In this document: one piece after another, positions 11,286 through 22,728 of the stretch
Layout of the letters: each line of letters begins with the position of its first letter
How positions within the stretch are numbered: position 1 is the stretch's first letter
Assembly: GCA_963663975.2 (NCBI GenBank)
Contig: CAXXRA010000005.1
Coordinates: forward strand, 62,001-126,000
Origin: JANQRX01 sp963663975
GTDB taxonomy: Bacteria > Pseudomonadota > Alphaproteobacteria > Rhizobiales > Kaistiaceae
Reading direction: 5' to 3'
DNA length: 64,000 nt
The notes under the pieces: model-generated
Told to the model about the DNA's origin: nothing
Database searches by the model: none
What the model saw: the letters and a program-made list of their open reading frames with translations, nothing else
Made by a program: the position numbers and the translations under genes

Positions 11286-11722
11286 CAGACAACGTGCCTG
11301 GCTATGAAGACGGTCACCGCGGCGGTCGCCATGAAAATCGCCACCGCGGCGAACGACCGCGGTGAGAGGCGTGAAAGCCCGCAGATTCCGTGGCCCGACG
11401 TGCATCCATTGCCAAGCCGCGTCCCCGCGCCGACCACAAGGCCCGCCACGATCAGCCAGGCCGGGCCGAGGTCGATCACGGGGGCGGCCCGGCTCAGTTC
11501 GCTGAACACTGCCGGGCCAAACGTGAAGCCGGCAAGCGCCCCCACCGGTAGCCCGATGAGAAACAGCACGCGCCACATGACCGCGCCGCGACGGAGCGGG
11601 TAAATCTCCCCTGCTATGCTCGAAATACCAGCGGTCCGACCGTTGACGAGCCACAGCATCGTGGTCGCCAATCCAATCAGCAGGCCACCGATGGTGGCGG
11701 TCAATGGGGTAAAATTCTCCAT
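11285..11722 (-). CDS. YeeE/YedE-family membrane protein, first of a pair
   Basis: The product has 145 residues and several membrane segments. The signature GAGTRLGNGCTSGHGICGLSRLS is that of the N-terminal repeat of YeeE/YedE proteins (thiosulfate transporter fold), with the conserved cysteine in GNGCTSGHG. It is coupled to the gene downstream. Split two-gene YeeE pairs are common in alphaproteobacteria and are often linked to sulfur metabolism; no such gene adjoins here, though a fused full-length YeeE protein lies with the sox genes at 40416. Confidence 0.88.
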   Translation of the reverse strand: MENFTPLTATIGGLLIGLATTMLWLVNGRTAGISSIAGEIYPLRRGAVMWRVLFLIGLPVGALAGFTFGPAVFSELSRAAPVIDLGPAWLIVAGLVVGAGTRLGNGCTSGHGICGLSRLSPRSFAAVAIFMATAAVTVFIARHVV

Positions 11723-11854
11723 GTGAGACGGATCCCTATTGCAGGCCGCGGATAGCCGGGTGCCAGCATACTCTGCGCGGCCGGCAAATTCGAGGCCGAC
11801 AACACGGGAGTCCTGCCGACCGGCCGCGCTGTGCTAAGAAATCGGAAGGAGCCT

Positions 11855-12559
11855 ATGCGCAACAACAATACGACGGTCTGGGCAGTCCACCTGCTGACGG
11901 CCAGCGGTGCTGGTATCGCGCTTCTGGCGCTGATCGCGGCTGCCCAAGGTGATTGGCCCACGGTCTTCATCCTTCTCGGCCTGGCATTGGTCGTCGACAC
12001 GATCGACGGACCTCTGGCACGACGTCTGCAGACAGCCACGCGAGTGTCGTGGTTCGACGGCGCCAGTCTGGATCTCATCGTTGACTACACCACCTACGTG
12101 CTGGTTCCCGCCATGGTGGTCGTGCTGAGCGATCTCCTGCCGTCCGGCCTGAGGGTTGGATCAGGGCTGGTGATCGCCGTCGTCGGTGCCCTGTATCTGG
12201 CAGATACCAGGATGAAGACCTCGCAAGACGCCTTTCGGGGCTTCCCGGCGGTTTGGAACGCCGTGGTGTTCCAGCTGATCGTGTTCCGCCTCCCCGAGAC
12301 GGCGAATCTGTTGATCATCGCGGCATTTGCGGTTCTGACGTTCGTACCGGTCGAATTCGTTCACCCCTTCCGCGTGCGTCAATGGCGCACCCTGACCTCG
12401 ATGATGGCTCTGGCCTGGGGCGGGTTGGCCGTTGCCGCGGTCGCCATGGATTTACGCCCCGGGGGCGCCGTGACCGGCGCGCTGGCGGTCGCCAGCCTCT
12501 ACCTCGCACTGGTCGGCGCCGTGCAGCAGGTCGTGCGGTGGAAAACCGGCGCGCGGTAG
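11855..12559 (+). CDS. pcs: Phosphatidylcholine synthase
   Basis: The product is a 234-residue CDP-alcohol phosphatidyltransferase with about eight membrane segments. Pcs condenses choline with CDP-diacylglycerol to give phosphatidylcholine in the inner membrane. The catalytic motif is spread over VVDTIDGPLARRL and SWFDGASLDLIVDYTTYV, which fits DGxxAR...G...D...D and has the Pcs-type DYxTYVxVP ending. The ATG at 11855 is preceded by AAGGAG but with only three bases between, so the GTG at 11831 is an alternative. Pcs is common in plant- and animal-associated alphaproteobacteria. Confidence 0.9.
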   Translation: MRNNNTTVWAVHLLTASGAGIALLALIAAAQGDWPTVFILLGLALVVDTIDGPLARRLQTATRVSWFDGASLDLIVDYTTYVLVPAMVVVLSDLLPSGLRVGSGLVIAVVGALYLADTRMKTSQDAFRGFPAVWNAVVFQLIVFRLPETANLLIIAAFAVLTFVPVEFVHPFRVRQWRTLTSMMALAWGGLAVAAVAMDLRPGGAVTGALAVASLYLALVGAVQQVVRWKTGAR

Positions 12560-12744
12560 CCTCCCGCCACGACGACGGCGTCTCGATCCGGCAAATGCTG
12601 CGCGCGCCGTCAAAATTGCTGTTTGATCGCCGTGCGCCCATCGTTCATTGTCGGCCCGCGGCCATATCGGGGGCGCTGCCGACGGCGCGTTCCTGCCGAG
12701 GTGCGTCGCACTCGGCGCCGGGAGATCGTGAGAGAAGGCAATCG

Positions 12745-13092
12745 ATGGGACGTCTGACCACCCATGTCCTGGACACCGCGGCCGGCCGGCCGGCGGCCGA
12801 TCTGGCAATCGAGATCTACCGCCATGATGGTGGCTACCGACATCTGAAGAGCGTGCGGACGAATTCAGACGGCCGGGTCGACGACCCTCTGCTCGAGGGT
12901 GCTGAATTGAGCCCCGGCATCTACGAATTGAGGTTTGATGTCGCGGCCTATCATAAACGCGACAGACCGGTCGCGGCGCCGGCATTCTACGATATCGTGC
13001 CTGTGCGCTTCACGGTGACCGACCCCGATCAGCACTATCACGTGCCGCTCCTTCTCTCGCCGTTCGGCTACAGCACCTATCGGGGCAGCTGA
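12745..13092 (+). CDS. hiuH: 5-Hydroxyisourate hydrolase (transthyretin-like)
   Basis: The product has 115 residues. The enzyme opens 5-hydroxyisourate to OHCU, the step after urate oxidation. The N-terminal motif (THVLDTAAGRPA), the central PPLLEG-like turn and the C-terminal YRGS tetrapeptide that marks hydrolases against true transthyretins are all present. No signal peptide is seen, so it is cytoplasmic. It opens a row of purine-degradation genes and lies four bases before xdhA. Its upstream region (12560-12744) has no gene and should hold the promoter. Confidence 0.95.
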   Translation: MGRLTTHVLDTAAGRPAADLAIEIYRHDGGYRHLKSVRTNSDGRVDDPLLEGAELSPGIYELRFDVAAYHKRDRPVAAPAFYDIVPVRFTVTDPDQHYHVPLLLSPFGYSTYRGS

Positions 13093-13096
13093 GCCG

Positions 13097-14570
<1,474 letters not shown>

Positions 14571-14584
<14 letters not shown>

Positions 14585-16898
14585 GACCGTCGGTCCCGCC
14601 GAGGGCCTGTCGGTGGTCCGCAAGGCGCTTGCCCATGACAGCGCCGAACGGCATGTCCTGGGCGTGGCGACCTTCATCGACGACATTCGCGAACCTGCCG
14701 GGACGCTCCACCTCGCCCCCGGATTCGCGCCTGTCGCGGCCGGTCGTATCACCTCGCTGGACCTCGATCCGGTACGCGCCGCGGAGGGAGTGGTCACGGT
14801 CCTGACCGCGGCCGACATCCCCGGCCTCAATGACGTCAGCCCGAAGGAGATCGGCGACGAACCACTGTTGGCCACCGATCAGGTGAACTTCTACGGACAG
14901 GTGTTGTTCGCAGTGGTGGCGGAGAGCCGCGACCAGGCCCGGCGGGCGGCCCGCCTCGCCCGCATCGACAGCGCGCCTTCGATGCCGACGATCGACGTCG
15001 ACGACGCCCTGGCCAGCGACGCGACAGTCTTGCCGGATTACGTCTTCGAGCGCGGCGAACTCGGCGATGAAATGCCGCGCGCACCGCGCCGTGCCAGCGG
15101 CGAATTTCGCATCGGCGGTCAGGAGCATTTCTACCTGGAAGGCCAGGTGGCGCTGGCTCTGCCGAACGAACTTGGTGAAATGACGGTCCATTCCTCGACC
15201 CAGCATCCGACCGAGGTTCAGCACGTCGTCGCCCACGTTCTCGGCATCCAGGACAAGGACGTCGTGGTCGAGGTGCGCCGTATGGGCGGCGGCTTCGGCG
15301 GCAAGGAAAGTCAGGCGACCCAGTGGGCCGCTCTGGCCGCCCTGGCGGCCTTGAAGACCGGCCATCCGTGCAAGATGCGCCTCGACCGCGACGACGACAT
15401 GGTGATGACCGGCAAGCGGCACGATTTTCGCGTCGACTACGAAGTCGGTTTCTCGCGCGAGGGGGTGTTGAGAGCGGTCGATGCAACGCTGTCGGCGCGC
15501 TGCGGCCACTCCGAGGATCTGTCGCTCGGCGTCGTCGATCGCGCCATGTTCCATGCCGACAATTGCTATTTCTACCCCTCCGTCAGGATCAAATCTCGAC
15601 GCCTGCGGACCAACACCGTCTCCAATACGGCCTTCAGAGGCTTCGGCGGGCCCCAGGGGATGATGTTCGCGGAGCGGGCGATGGATCACATCGCCTTCAC
15701 GACCGGACGCGATCCGCTCGAGGTGCGCAAGAGCAATTTATACGCCGATGTCGGCCGCGACCGCACGCCCTACGGCATGCGCGTAGAGGACAACATCTTG
15801 CCGGGCATCATCGCCCAGCTCGAGCGTACGTCCGACTATTGGGCGCGGCGCAAGGCGATCACCGAGTTCAATTCGAACAGCCCGGTGCTCAAGCAGGGCC
15901 TGGCTTTTACGCCGGTCAAATTCGGGATCTCCTTTACGCTGATCCATCTCAACCAGGCCGGCGCGCTGGTCCACCTCTACCGTGACGGCTCAATTCGTCT
16001 CAATCACGGCGGAACGGAAATGGGGCAGGGCCTGTTCGTCAAGGTGGCGCAGGTGGTGGCCGAGGAATTCGGCGTTGGCCTTGACCAGGTCCGCATCACC
16101 GCGACATCGACCGACATAGTCCCCAACACCTCACCGACCGCCGCCTCCGCCGGCACCGATCTCAACGCCCAGGCCGCGCTGATCGCCTGCCGTGCGATCA
16201 AGGAACGCCTGCTCGGTTTCATCGAGGAGAAGTGGAAGGTTTCGCCCGGCCAGGTCGCCTTTCGCGACGGCAAGGTGGTTATCGGCAACGAGGCGGTCGA
16301 ACTGGGCGAACTGGCCACCGCCGCCCATGTCGCGCGCATCTCGTTGTCGGCGACAGGTTTTTACAAGACCCCCGACATTTCGTGGGACCGCGAAAAGGTC
16401 GCCGGGCAGCCGTTTTATTATTTCGCCTATGGCGCCGCCTGCTCCGAGGTCACCATCGACACCATGACCGGGGAAATGAGGATCGATCGCGTCGATATCC
16501 TCCACGATGTCGGCAAGTCGATCAATCCGGCGATCGATATTGGCCAGATCGAGGGTGGCTTCGTCCAGGGCATGGGCTGGCTGACCACCGAAGAATTGGT
16601 CTGGGACTCGGCCGGGCGGCTGATGACCCACGCGCCTTCGACGTACAAGATTCCGACCGCTTCGGACGTGCCGGCCGATTTTCGCGTCGACCTGTTCGAA
16701 TCCGGCGGCAACCGTGCCGACTCGATCTACCGATCCAAAGCCGTGGGTGAACCGCCGCTAATGCTGGCGATGTCGGTGTTCTCCGCGATTTTGAATGCTA
16801 TTCTCAGCCTCAAACCGGCTGTCATGCCGCGACTCGATGCGCCGGCAACGCCCGAAGCGATCATGCGCGCGGTACGAGCCACTGCTGGAGGTGCCTGA
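14571..16898 (+). CDS. xdhB: Xanthine dehydrogenase large subunit (molybdopterin-binding)
   Basis: The product has 775 residues and holds the molybdenum centre that hydroxylates hypoxanthine and xanthine to urate. Motifs include GQEHFYLEGQ (183-192), the GGGFGGKES loop (239-247), a NTAFRGFGGPQG segment, HLNQAGALVHLY, GGTEMGQG and, near the end, AVGEPPL with the catalytic glutamate at position 727. The length is normal for the bacterial two-subunit enzyme. It is followed three bases later by xdhC. Confidence 0.96.
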
Positions 16899-16901
16899 AC
16901 T

Positions 16902-17891
16902 TTGCTGATCTGGTCACAGTTGGAATCGATTCTGAGCCGCAGCGGCAAGGCGGCGCTGGTGACGGTTGTCGCTACCCGCGGCTCCTCGCCCCGGGAGGCC
17001 GGCGCCCGCATGATCGTGGCACCGGACGGCACCTTCACCGGCACCATTGGCGGCGGCATGCTCGAATGGCAGGCGATCGCCAAATCCCGTTCGTATCTTG
17101 CCGATCCGGAAGCAACCGGGGCGGCAGTGCGAGGTTTTGCCCTCGGTCCCGAGCTTGGCCAATGCTGCGGCGGCCATGTTGATCTTCTTTTCGAACTGTT
17201 CGGGCCGGCGGAGACAAAGCTCGTCGAGCGTTTTGGTGAACGAGAGAAGGCTGGCGTGTTCTCGACCCGCGGCCTGATCGAGGACGCCGGGGTCGAGCGC
17301 ACCGTTGGCGAACCGTCGGATGGACCAACCGATGTCGTCTTCGACGGCGGTGTGCTCAGCGAAACCTTTGGCGATGACCGGCGCCATCTGCTGCTGTTCG
17401 GAGCCGGCCATGTCGGCCGGGCAGTGGTCATGGCGCTTGCACCGCTGCCGTTCACCATCACATGGCTGGATTCGCGCCGCGACGCCTTTCCCTCGCACTA
17501 TCCGGCCAACGTTTCCATCAAGCTTCTCGAGGATCCTGCGCGCAGCGTAGCGGCCGCGCCGCAGGACGGTTTTGCGCTGGTCATGACCCACAGTCACCAG
17601 CTCGACCTCAACATCGTCCAGGCGCTTCTCAACGACTCCCGCTTTGGTTATGTCGGCCTCATCGGCTCACCGACCAAGAAGGCTCGTTTTGTGAAGAGGC
17701 TCGCCGCAGGCGGTGTGAGCGCCGACAGGATCAACGACCTTGTGTGTCCCATCGGCCTGCGGGGAATCCGGTCCAAGGCACCGGCTATCATCGCCGCGGC
17801 CACCGCCGCCGAAATTCTGGAGCGAGACGAGGCGCTGCGCGCGCAAAGACATGCAAGCGAGACGACAAACATCCGGAGACACATGGGTTGA
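16902..17891 (+). CDS. xdhC: XdhC, molybdenum-cofactor sulfurtransfer/insertion chaperone
   Basis: The product has 329 residues. XdhC binds the sulfurated molybdenum cofactor and hands it to XdhB. Both family domains are present: the N-terminal part with VVATRGSSPREAGARM and the QCCGGHVDLLFE cysteine motif, and a Rossmann-type C-terminal domain (LLLFGAGHVGRAVV, YVGLIGSPTKKARF). The start is a TTG at 16902, three bases after the xdhB stop codon; no ATG fits. The stop codon overlaps the ATG of the following ABC ATPase gene (TGATG), which ties the transporter to the enzyme genes. Confidence 0.94.
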   Translation: MLIWSQLESILSRSGKAALVTVVATRGSSPREAGARMIVAPDGTFTGTIGGGMLEWQAIAKSRSYLADPEATGAAVRGFALGPELGQCCGGHVDLLFELFGPAETKLVERFGEREKAGVFSTRGLIEDAGVERTVGEPSDGPTDVVFDGGVLSETFGDDRRHLLLFGAGHVGRAVVMALAPLPFTITWLDSRRDAFPSHYPANVSIKLLEDPARSVAAAPQDGFALVMTHSHQLDLNIVQALLNDSRFGYVGLIGSPTKKARFVKRLAAGGVSADRINDLVCPIGLRGIRSKAPAIIAAATAAEILERDEALRAQRHASETTNIRRHMG

Positions 17892-19471
17892 TGGATATCA
17901 AGCCGGATAACCAGACCATCGAAACCGACGGCACCGTCGCTGCGCCGACCCTTCAAGCGGTTGGCATCGTGAAGGAATTTGGCACTCTGCGGGCCAACGA
18001 CATGATCGACTTCGCCATCAAGCCGGGTGAAATTCATGCCTTGTTGGGCGAGAACGGCGCCGGAAAATCCACGCTGGTAAAGATCCTGTACGGGTCGCTC
18101 CAGCCGACCTCGGGCGAGATCCGCTGGAGAGGTAAACCGGTCACCATCCCCGACCCCGCCGCGGCCCGTCGCCTCGGCATCGGCATGGTGTTCCAGCACT
18201 TTTCGCTGTTCGACGCTCTCACCGTGGTCGAGAACATCTCGCTGGCGCTTGAGGAGAAGCACAGTCTGGACGAACTCGCCGAACGGATCAGGACGGTCTC
18301 GGCCGATTATGGTCTGCCGCTCAACCCGGCCTCCATCATCGCCGATCTGTCGGTTGGTGTGCGCCAGCGCGTCGAAATCGTCCGCTGTCTCCTGCAGGAG
18401 CCGGACCTCATCATCATGGATGAGCCGACATCGGTTCTGACGCCCCAGGAAGCCAACCAGCTGTTCGTGACGCTGAACCGGCTCGCCGACGAGCGCTGTT
18501 CGGTGCTCTACATCAGCCATCGACTGGAGGAAGTGAAGCAGCTCTGCCATCATGCGACGATTCTTCGTCACGGCAAGGTGGTTGCCGAATGTGACCCTCA
18601 GCAGGAGACCGCCGGACGCCTCGCCAGCATGATGGTCGGGGCCGAAGTCGGCAGCGTGTCCATGAAGGGCGCGGCGGGTGAGGACCTGCCGACGCGTTTT
18701 TCGATCCGCAACCTGTCGCTGCCGCGGCCACATCCGTTTGCGATTGCGCTTCAGGACGTCTCGCTCGACGTTCGCGGCGGCGAGGTGGTCTCGATCGCCG
18801 GGGTCGCCGGTAACGGGCAGGACGAACTTTTCGATGCCCTGTCTGGGGAAACGACGGCCGAGACCGCCGACGCCATCGTCATCGATCAAACCCCCTGTGG
18901 CCAGCGCGGCATCACCGCGCGGCGCAAGCTGAACGCAGCTTTTGTGCCGGAGGAGCGCCTGGGGCACGGTGCGGTACCGAGGTTCAGCCTATCGCAGAAC
19001 GTCATACTGACCCGTCACGGAACCGGCGAGGGTCTGGTGCGATCTGGAATCGTCGACTTCGCCGGCGCTCGCGAGATCGTTCACGGCGTGACCAATGAGT
19101 TCGACGTGCGCAAGGCGGCCCCGGACCCCGAAGCGGGTGAATTGTCGGGTGGCAATCTGCAGAAATTCGTGGTCGGCCGGGAGTTCGACCGTAAGCCCGG
19201 CGTTCTGGTCGTGTCGCAGCCGACCTGGGGTGTGGATGCCGGCGCGGCGACGGCGATCCGGCAGGCGCTCGTCGACCTGGCGCGAGCCGGCTCGGCGGTT
19301 CTGGTGATCAGCCAGGACCTCGACGAAATCCTGGAGATCTCGGACCGCATCGCGGTCATTTCGAAGGGCAGACTGTCGCCGGCCAAAACGGCGGCCGGGA
19401 TCACCCGTGAGGAGATCGGACTGCTGATGGGCGGTGCCGACGGCAAACAGGAGGCCGCCGGTGCACATTGA
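17891..19471 (+). CDS. BMP-type ABC importer ATPase (two nucleotide-binding domains)
   Basis: The product has 526 residues and two ATPase domains, as in sugar and nucleoside importers of the Carb2/BMP class. Domain 1 has Walker A (GENGAGKST) and the signature DLSVGVRQRVEI with Walker B LIIMDEPTS. Domain 2 has the weaker Walker A GVAGNGQDE and signature ELSGGNLQKFV, with VLVVSQPTWGVD in place of a classical Walker B, the usual asymmetry of this family. It overlaps the stop of xdhC, and the first permease gene begins 11 bases before its end. Context points to purine, purine-nucleoside or related uptake. Confidence 0.93.
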   Translation: MDIKPDNQTIETDGTVAAPTLQAVGIVKEFGTLRANDMIDFAIKPGEIHALLGENGAGKSTLVKILYGSLQPTSGEIRWRGKPVTIPDPAAARRLGIGMVFQHFSLFDALTVVENISLALEEKHSLDELAERIRTVSADYGLPLNPASIIADLSVGVRQRVEIVRCLLQEPDLIIMDEPTSVLTPQEANQLFVTLNRLADERCSVLYISHRLEEVKQLCHHATILRHGKVVAECDPQQETAGRLASMMVGAEVGSVSMKGAAGEDLPTRFSIRNLSLPRPHPFAIALQDVSLDVRGGEVVSIAGVAGNGQDELFDALSGETTAETADAIVIDQTPCGQRGITARRKLNAAFVPEERLGHGAVPRFSLSQNVILTRHGTGEGLVRSGIVDFAGAREIVHGVTNEFDVRKAAPDPEAGELSGGNLQKFVVGREFDRKPGVLVVSQPTWGVDAGAATAIRQALVDLARAGSAVLVISQDLDEILEISDRIAVISKGRLSPAKTAAGITREEIGLLMGGADGKQEAAGAH

Positions 19472-20567
19472 ACTGACCAGGCGGCCGCATCGGTCGACGG
19501 CGATGGCGCTGGCCTCGCCGCTGCTGGCGATTGCGCTCACCCTGGTGACCGGGATCGTCATGTTCACCCTGATCGGCGTCGATCCGGGCAAGGCGTTGTA
19601 CGTCTATTTCGTCGAGCCGCTGACCGCAGCGTGGTCGATCGAACAATTGCTGATCAAGGCCGCACCGATGATCCTGATCGCCATTGGCTTGGCATTTTGC
19701 TTCCGCTCCAATACCTGGAACATCGGCGCCGAAGGTCAGCTGGTGGCTGGTGCGATCGTCGGCTCCGTCCTGCCGATCATGGTCCCGGACTGGACCGGGC
19801 CGCTGGTGCTGCCGCTCATGATGATCATGGGGATCGCGGGCGGCATGGCCTTCGCCGCGATTCCGGCGCTGTTGAAAATTCGTTTTGGCACCAACGAAAT
19901 CCTCACCAGCCTGATGCTGGTCTATGTCGCCGAACTTCTTCTCGACCTGCTCGCCCGCGGGCCGTGGCGCAATCCGGAAGGCCTGAATTTTCCTGACAGC
20001 CGGCCGTTCAGCGACGGTCAGCTGCTGCCGGTGATCTTCGGCGACGGTGTCCGTCTCAACATCGTGTTCGTCCTGGTCGCCGTTGCCGTGGCCTGGTTCG
20101 TGCTCGGGCGAACCATCACCGGGTTTCAGATCTCGGTTCTGGGACAGGCGCCGCGTGCAGGCGCCTTTGCCGGTTTCAGCCGCAAGCGCATGATCCTGAT
20201 CGCCTTTTTGATCTCGGGCGGTATGGCGGGCTTGGCCGGGATTGCCGAGGTGGCCGGGCCGATCGGAATGCTCCGCACAACGGTCTCGCCCGGCTACGGT
20301 TTCACCGCCATCATCGTGGCGTTCCTGGGTCGTCTGCAACCGGTCGGCATGCTGCTGGCGGGATTGCTGCTGGCGCTCACCTTCCTCGGCGGGGAAGGCG
20401 CCCAGTTCGAACTTGGGTTGTCGGACCAGACGACCAGGGTGTTCCAGGGCATGCTGCTGTTCTACGTTCTGGCCTGCGACACTTTCATTTTCTATCGGCC
20501 GCGCATCGTCCGTTCACGAACCGCCGGCGCTACCGCAGCCACGGAGCCCGGCCATGGATCTTCTTGA
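19461..20567 (+). CDS. BMP-type ABC importer permease 1
   Basis: The product has about 368 residues and eight to ten membrane segments of the BPD_transp_2 family (branched-chain amino acid / ribose / nucleoside permeases). Characteristic stretches are NTWNIGAEGQLVAGA and FGTNEILTSLMLVYVAE. The GTG at 19461 is chosen over the upstream in-frame ATG because AGGAGG lies six bases before it and the protein then starts HIELTRRPH just ahead of the first membrane helix. It overlaps the ATPase gene by 11 bases and the next permease gene by 14. Confidence 0.9.
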   Translation: MHIELTRRPHRSTAMALASPLLAIALTLVTGIVMFTLIGVDPGKALYVYFVEPLTAAWSIEQLLIKAAPMILIAIGLAFCFRSNTWNIGAEGQLVAGAIVGSVLPIMVPDWTGPLVLPLMMIMGIAGGMAFAAIPALLKIRFGTNEILTSLMLVYVAELLLDLLARGPWRNPEGLNFPDSRPFSDGQLLPVIFGDGVRLNIVFVLVAVAVAWFVLGRTITGFQISVLGQAPRAGAFAGFSRKRMILIAFLISGGMAGLAGIAEVAGPIGMLRTTVSPGYGFTAIIVAFLGRLQPVGMLLAGLLLALTFLGGEGAQFELGLSDQTTRVFQGMLLFYVLACDTFIFYRPRIVRSRTAGATAATEPGHGSS

Positions 20568-21474
20568 GGGCGCGTTTCTGACCATCGTTACCGCCGCGGC
20601 GCCTTTGCTGATCGCCGCCCTCGGCGAACTGGTCAGCGAGCGCTCCGGCGTGCTCAATCTTGGCCTTGAAGGTATGATGGCGATGGGAGCGGTGGCGGGG
20701 TTCGCGACCGCCCACCTCACCGGCAACCCGGCGATCGGGGTGCTGGCCTCGATCGCCGCCGGCGCCGCCACCGCCGCTTTGTTCGGCTTTCTGACCCTGG
20801 TCCTGGTTGCCAACCAGGTCGCCTCCGGGCTGGCCCTGACGCTGTTCGGGCTGGGCCTGTCGGCACTCATCGGCGATGCCTTCGTTTCGTTGCCCGGCCA
20901 GGGCATGCCGGTGGTCTATATTCCGTTCCTGTCGGATCTTCCCGTGATCGGGCGCGTCGTGTTCGGCCAGGATTGGTTGGTCTATGTCGCTGTCGCGCTG
21001 ACATTCGGCGTCGCGTGGTTCCTGTTCCGTACCCGCGGCGGATTGATCCTGCGCTCGGTCGGCGACAATCACACATCGGCCCACGCGCTTGGCTACTCCG
21101 TCATTCGCGTCCGCTTCATGGCGGTTCTGTTCGGCGGTGCGTGCGCCGGCCTGGCGGGCGGTTATCTGTCGCTGGTCTACACGCCGCAATGGACCCAGAA
21201 CATGACCGCCGGGCGCGGGTGGATCGCGCTAGCGCTGGTGGTGTTCGCCACCTGGCTGCCGTGGCGGGTGGCCGCCGGCGCGCTGTTGTTCGGCGCCGTC
21301 AGCATCCTGCAGCTGCACGCCCAGGCGTTTGGCATTCCGCTGCCGTCGCAGTTTCTTTCCATGCTGCCGTACCTGACAACGATCATCGTTCTTGTTCTGA
21401 TTTCGCGCAGCAGTGTGTTGCTTCGAGCCAATACACCCGCTGCCCTGGCGCAGCCGTTTGTCCCCGACAGATGA
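20554..21474 (+). CDS. BMP-type ABC importer permease 2
   Basis: The product has 306 residues and is the second permease of the importer. It carries GELVSERSGVLNLGLEGMM, a hallmark of the second permease in nucleoside and BMP importers, and the GDNHTSAHALGYSVIRVR cytoplasmic coupling loop. The ATG at 20554 falls inside the end of the preceding permease gene, so translation is coupled. Around 118 bases separate it from the binding-protein gene. Confidence 0.92.
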   Translation: MDLLEGAFLTIVTAAAPLLIAALGELVSERSGVLNLGLEGMMAMGAVAGFATAHLTGNPAIGVLASIAAGAATAALFGFLTLVLVANQVASGLALTLFGLGLSALIGDAFVSLPGQGMPVVYIPFLSDLPVIGRVVFGQDWLVYVAVALTFGVAWFLFRTRGGLILRSVGDNHTSAHALGYSVIRVRFMAVLFGGACAGLAGGYLSLVYTPQWTQNMTAGRGWIALALVVFATWLPWRVAAGALLFGAVSILQLHAQAFGIPLPSQFLSMLPYLTTIIVLVLISRSSVLLRANTPAALAQPFVPDR

Positions 21475-21592
21475 TGTCAAGGGTTGCGCGCGGGCGCTCG
21501 ACATGGAACAGAAAGTGCGGCGAAGACACGGTAAGACGGGTCGAAACCAGCGGGGAGCGGTCGTGCAACCCCGCCAAGAAGGGAGAACGTAC

Positions 21593-22663
21593 ATGCGTAA
21601 TATCCTTGCGGTAGCCGGCGCGGCAGTCGTGCTTGCTATGGCGTCAGGAGGTCTCCACGCCCAGGAAAAGCTGAAGGCGTGCTTCGTTTACGTAGGTCCG
21701 CACAATGACGGCGGCTGGACGGAGGGTCATGATACCGGCCGGAAGCTGGTCGACGAGATGCTCGGCGACATGGTGGAAACCACCTACGTGGAGAACGTTC
21801 CCGAAGGGCCCGACGCCGAGCGCGCGATCGAGCGCATGGCCCGCTCGGGCTGCGGTATCGTTTTCACGACATCGTTCGGCTTCATGGATCCGACCCTCAA
21901 AGTCGCTGCGAAATTTCCCGGTGTGAAGTTCGAGCATGCGACCGGGTTCAAGACGGCCGACAACGTCACCTCCTACAACGCCCGTTTCTATGAGGGCCGC
22001 TACATCATCGGACAGATCGCCGGTGAAATGTCGGAGGCCGGTGTTGCCGGATACATTGTTTCCTTCCCGATTCCCGAAGTGATCATGGGGATCAATTCCT
22101 TCATGCTCGGCGCCCAGTCCGTCAACCCGGACTTCAAGCTGAAGATCGTGTGGGTCAACACCTGGTTTGATCCCGGGAAAGAATCGGACGCAGCCAAGGC
22201 GCTGTTCGACCAGGGGGTCGATATCATCGTTCAGCACACCGACTCCCCCGGGCCTCTGCAGATCGCCCAGGAGCGCGGGCTGCACGGCTTCGGACAGGCG
22301 CATGACATGTACGAGTTTGCGCCCAAGGCCCAATATACGGCGATCGTCGATACCTGGGGTCAGTACTACGTCAAGAGGGTCAAGGCAGTCCTCGATGACA
22401 CCTGGCAGTCGCAGGCGACCTTTGACGGGCTCAAGGATGGCATCCTCACCATGGCCGCCTATACCAACCTTCCGGAAGATGTCGCCGCCAAGGCGATGGA
22501 CACCGAGGCCATGATCAAATCGGGTGAGTTCCATCCCTTCACGGGACCGATCAACAACCAGGCCGGCGAACTGATCGCGGCCGCCGGTGAGGTTCTGGAC
22601 GACGGCGCGCTGCTCGGCATGAACTGGTACGTCGAGGGCATCGACGACAAGGTGCCGCAATAG
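21593..22663 (+). CDS. BMP-family periplasmic substrate-binding protein
   Basis: The product has 356 residues with a signal peptide (MRNILAVAGAAVVLAMASGG, then LHAQEK). BMP (basic membrane protein, PnrA-like) proteins bind purine nucleosides or related compounds and feed an ABC importer. Typical stretches are VYVGPHNDGGWTEGHD, ARSGCGIVFTTSFGFMD, ARFYEGRYIIGQIAGEM and DIIVQHTDSPGPLQ. GAAGGGAG lies just upstream of the ATG. Being beside xdhABC, hiuH, puuD and uraD, it most likely captures a purine or a purine nucleoside. The intergenic hairpin behind it may help keep its message level higher than that of the genes downstream. Confidence 0.92.
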   Translation: MRNILAVAGAAVVLAMASGGLHAQEKLKACFVYVGPHNDGGWTEGHDTGRKLVDEMLGDMVETTYVENVPEGPDAERAIERMARSGCGIVFTTSFGFMDPTLKVAAKFPGVKFEHATGFKTADNVTSYNARFYEGRYIIGQIAGEMSEAGVAGYIVSFPIPEVIMGINSFMLGAQSVNPDFKLKIVWVNTWFDPGKESDAAKALFDQGVDIIVQHTDSPGPLQIAQERGLHGFGQAHDMYEFAPKAQYTAIVDTWGQYYVKRVKAVLDDTWQSQATFDGLKDGILTMAAYTNLPEDVAAKAMDTEAMIKSGEFHPFTGPINNQAGELIAAAGEVLDDGALLGMNWYVEGIDDKVPQ

Positions 22664-22689
22664 GCCCGGCCACGGGTAACCGAGAAATA

Positions 22690-22718
22690 CAGGGCGCGTC
22701 CGCCGCGGGCGCGCCCTG
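22690..22718 (+). terminator. Strong GC hairpin between the binding-protein gene and puuD
   Basis: CAGGGCGCG pairs perfectly with CGCGCCCTG around an 11-base GC-rich loop. There is no T-run, so it is more likely an mRNA-stabilising or partial attenuation hairpin after the binding-protein gene than a full terminator. The puuD ATG follows ten bases later. Confidence 0.45.
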
Positions 22719-22728
22719 TCCATAAGGC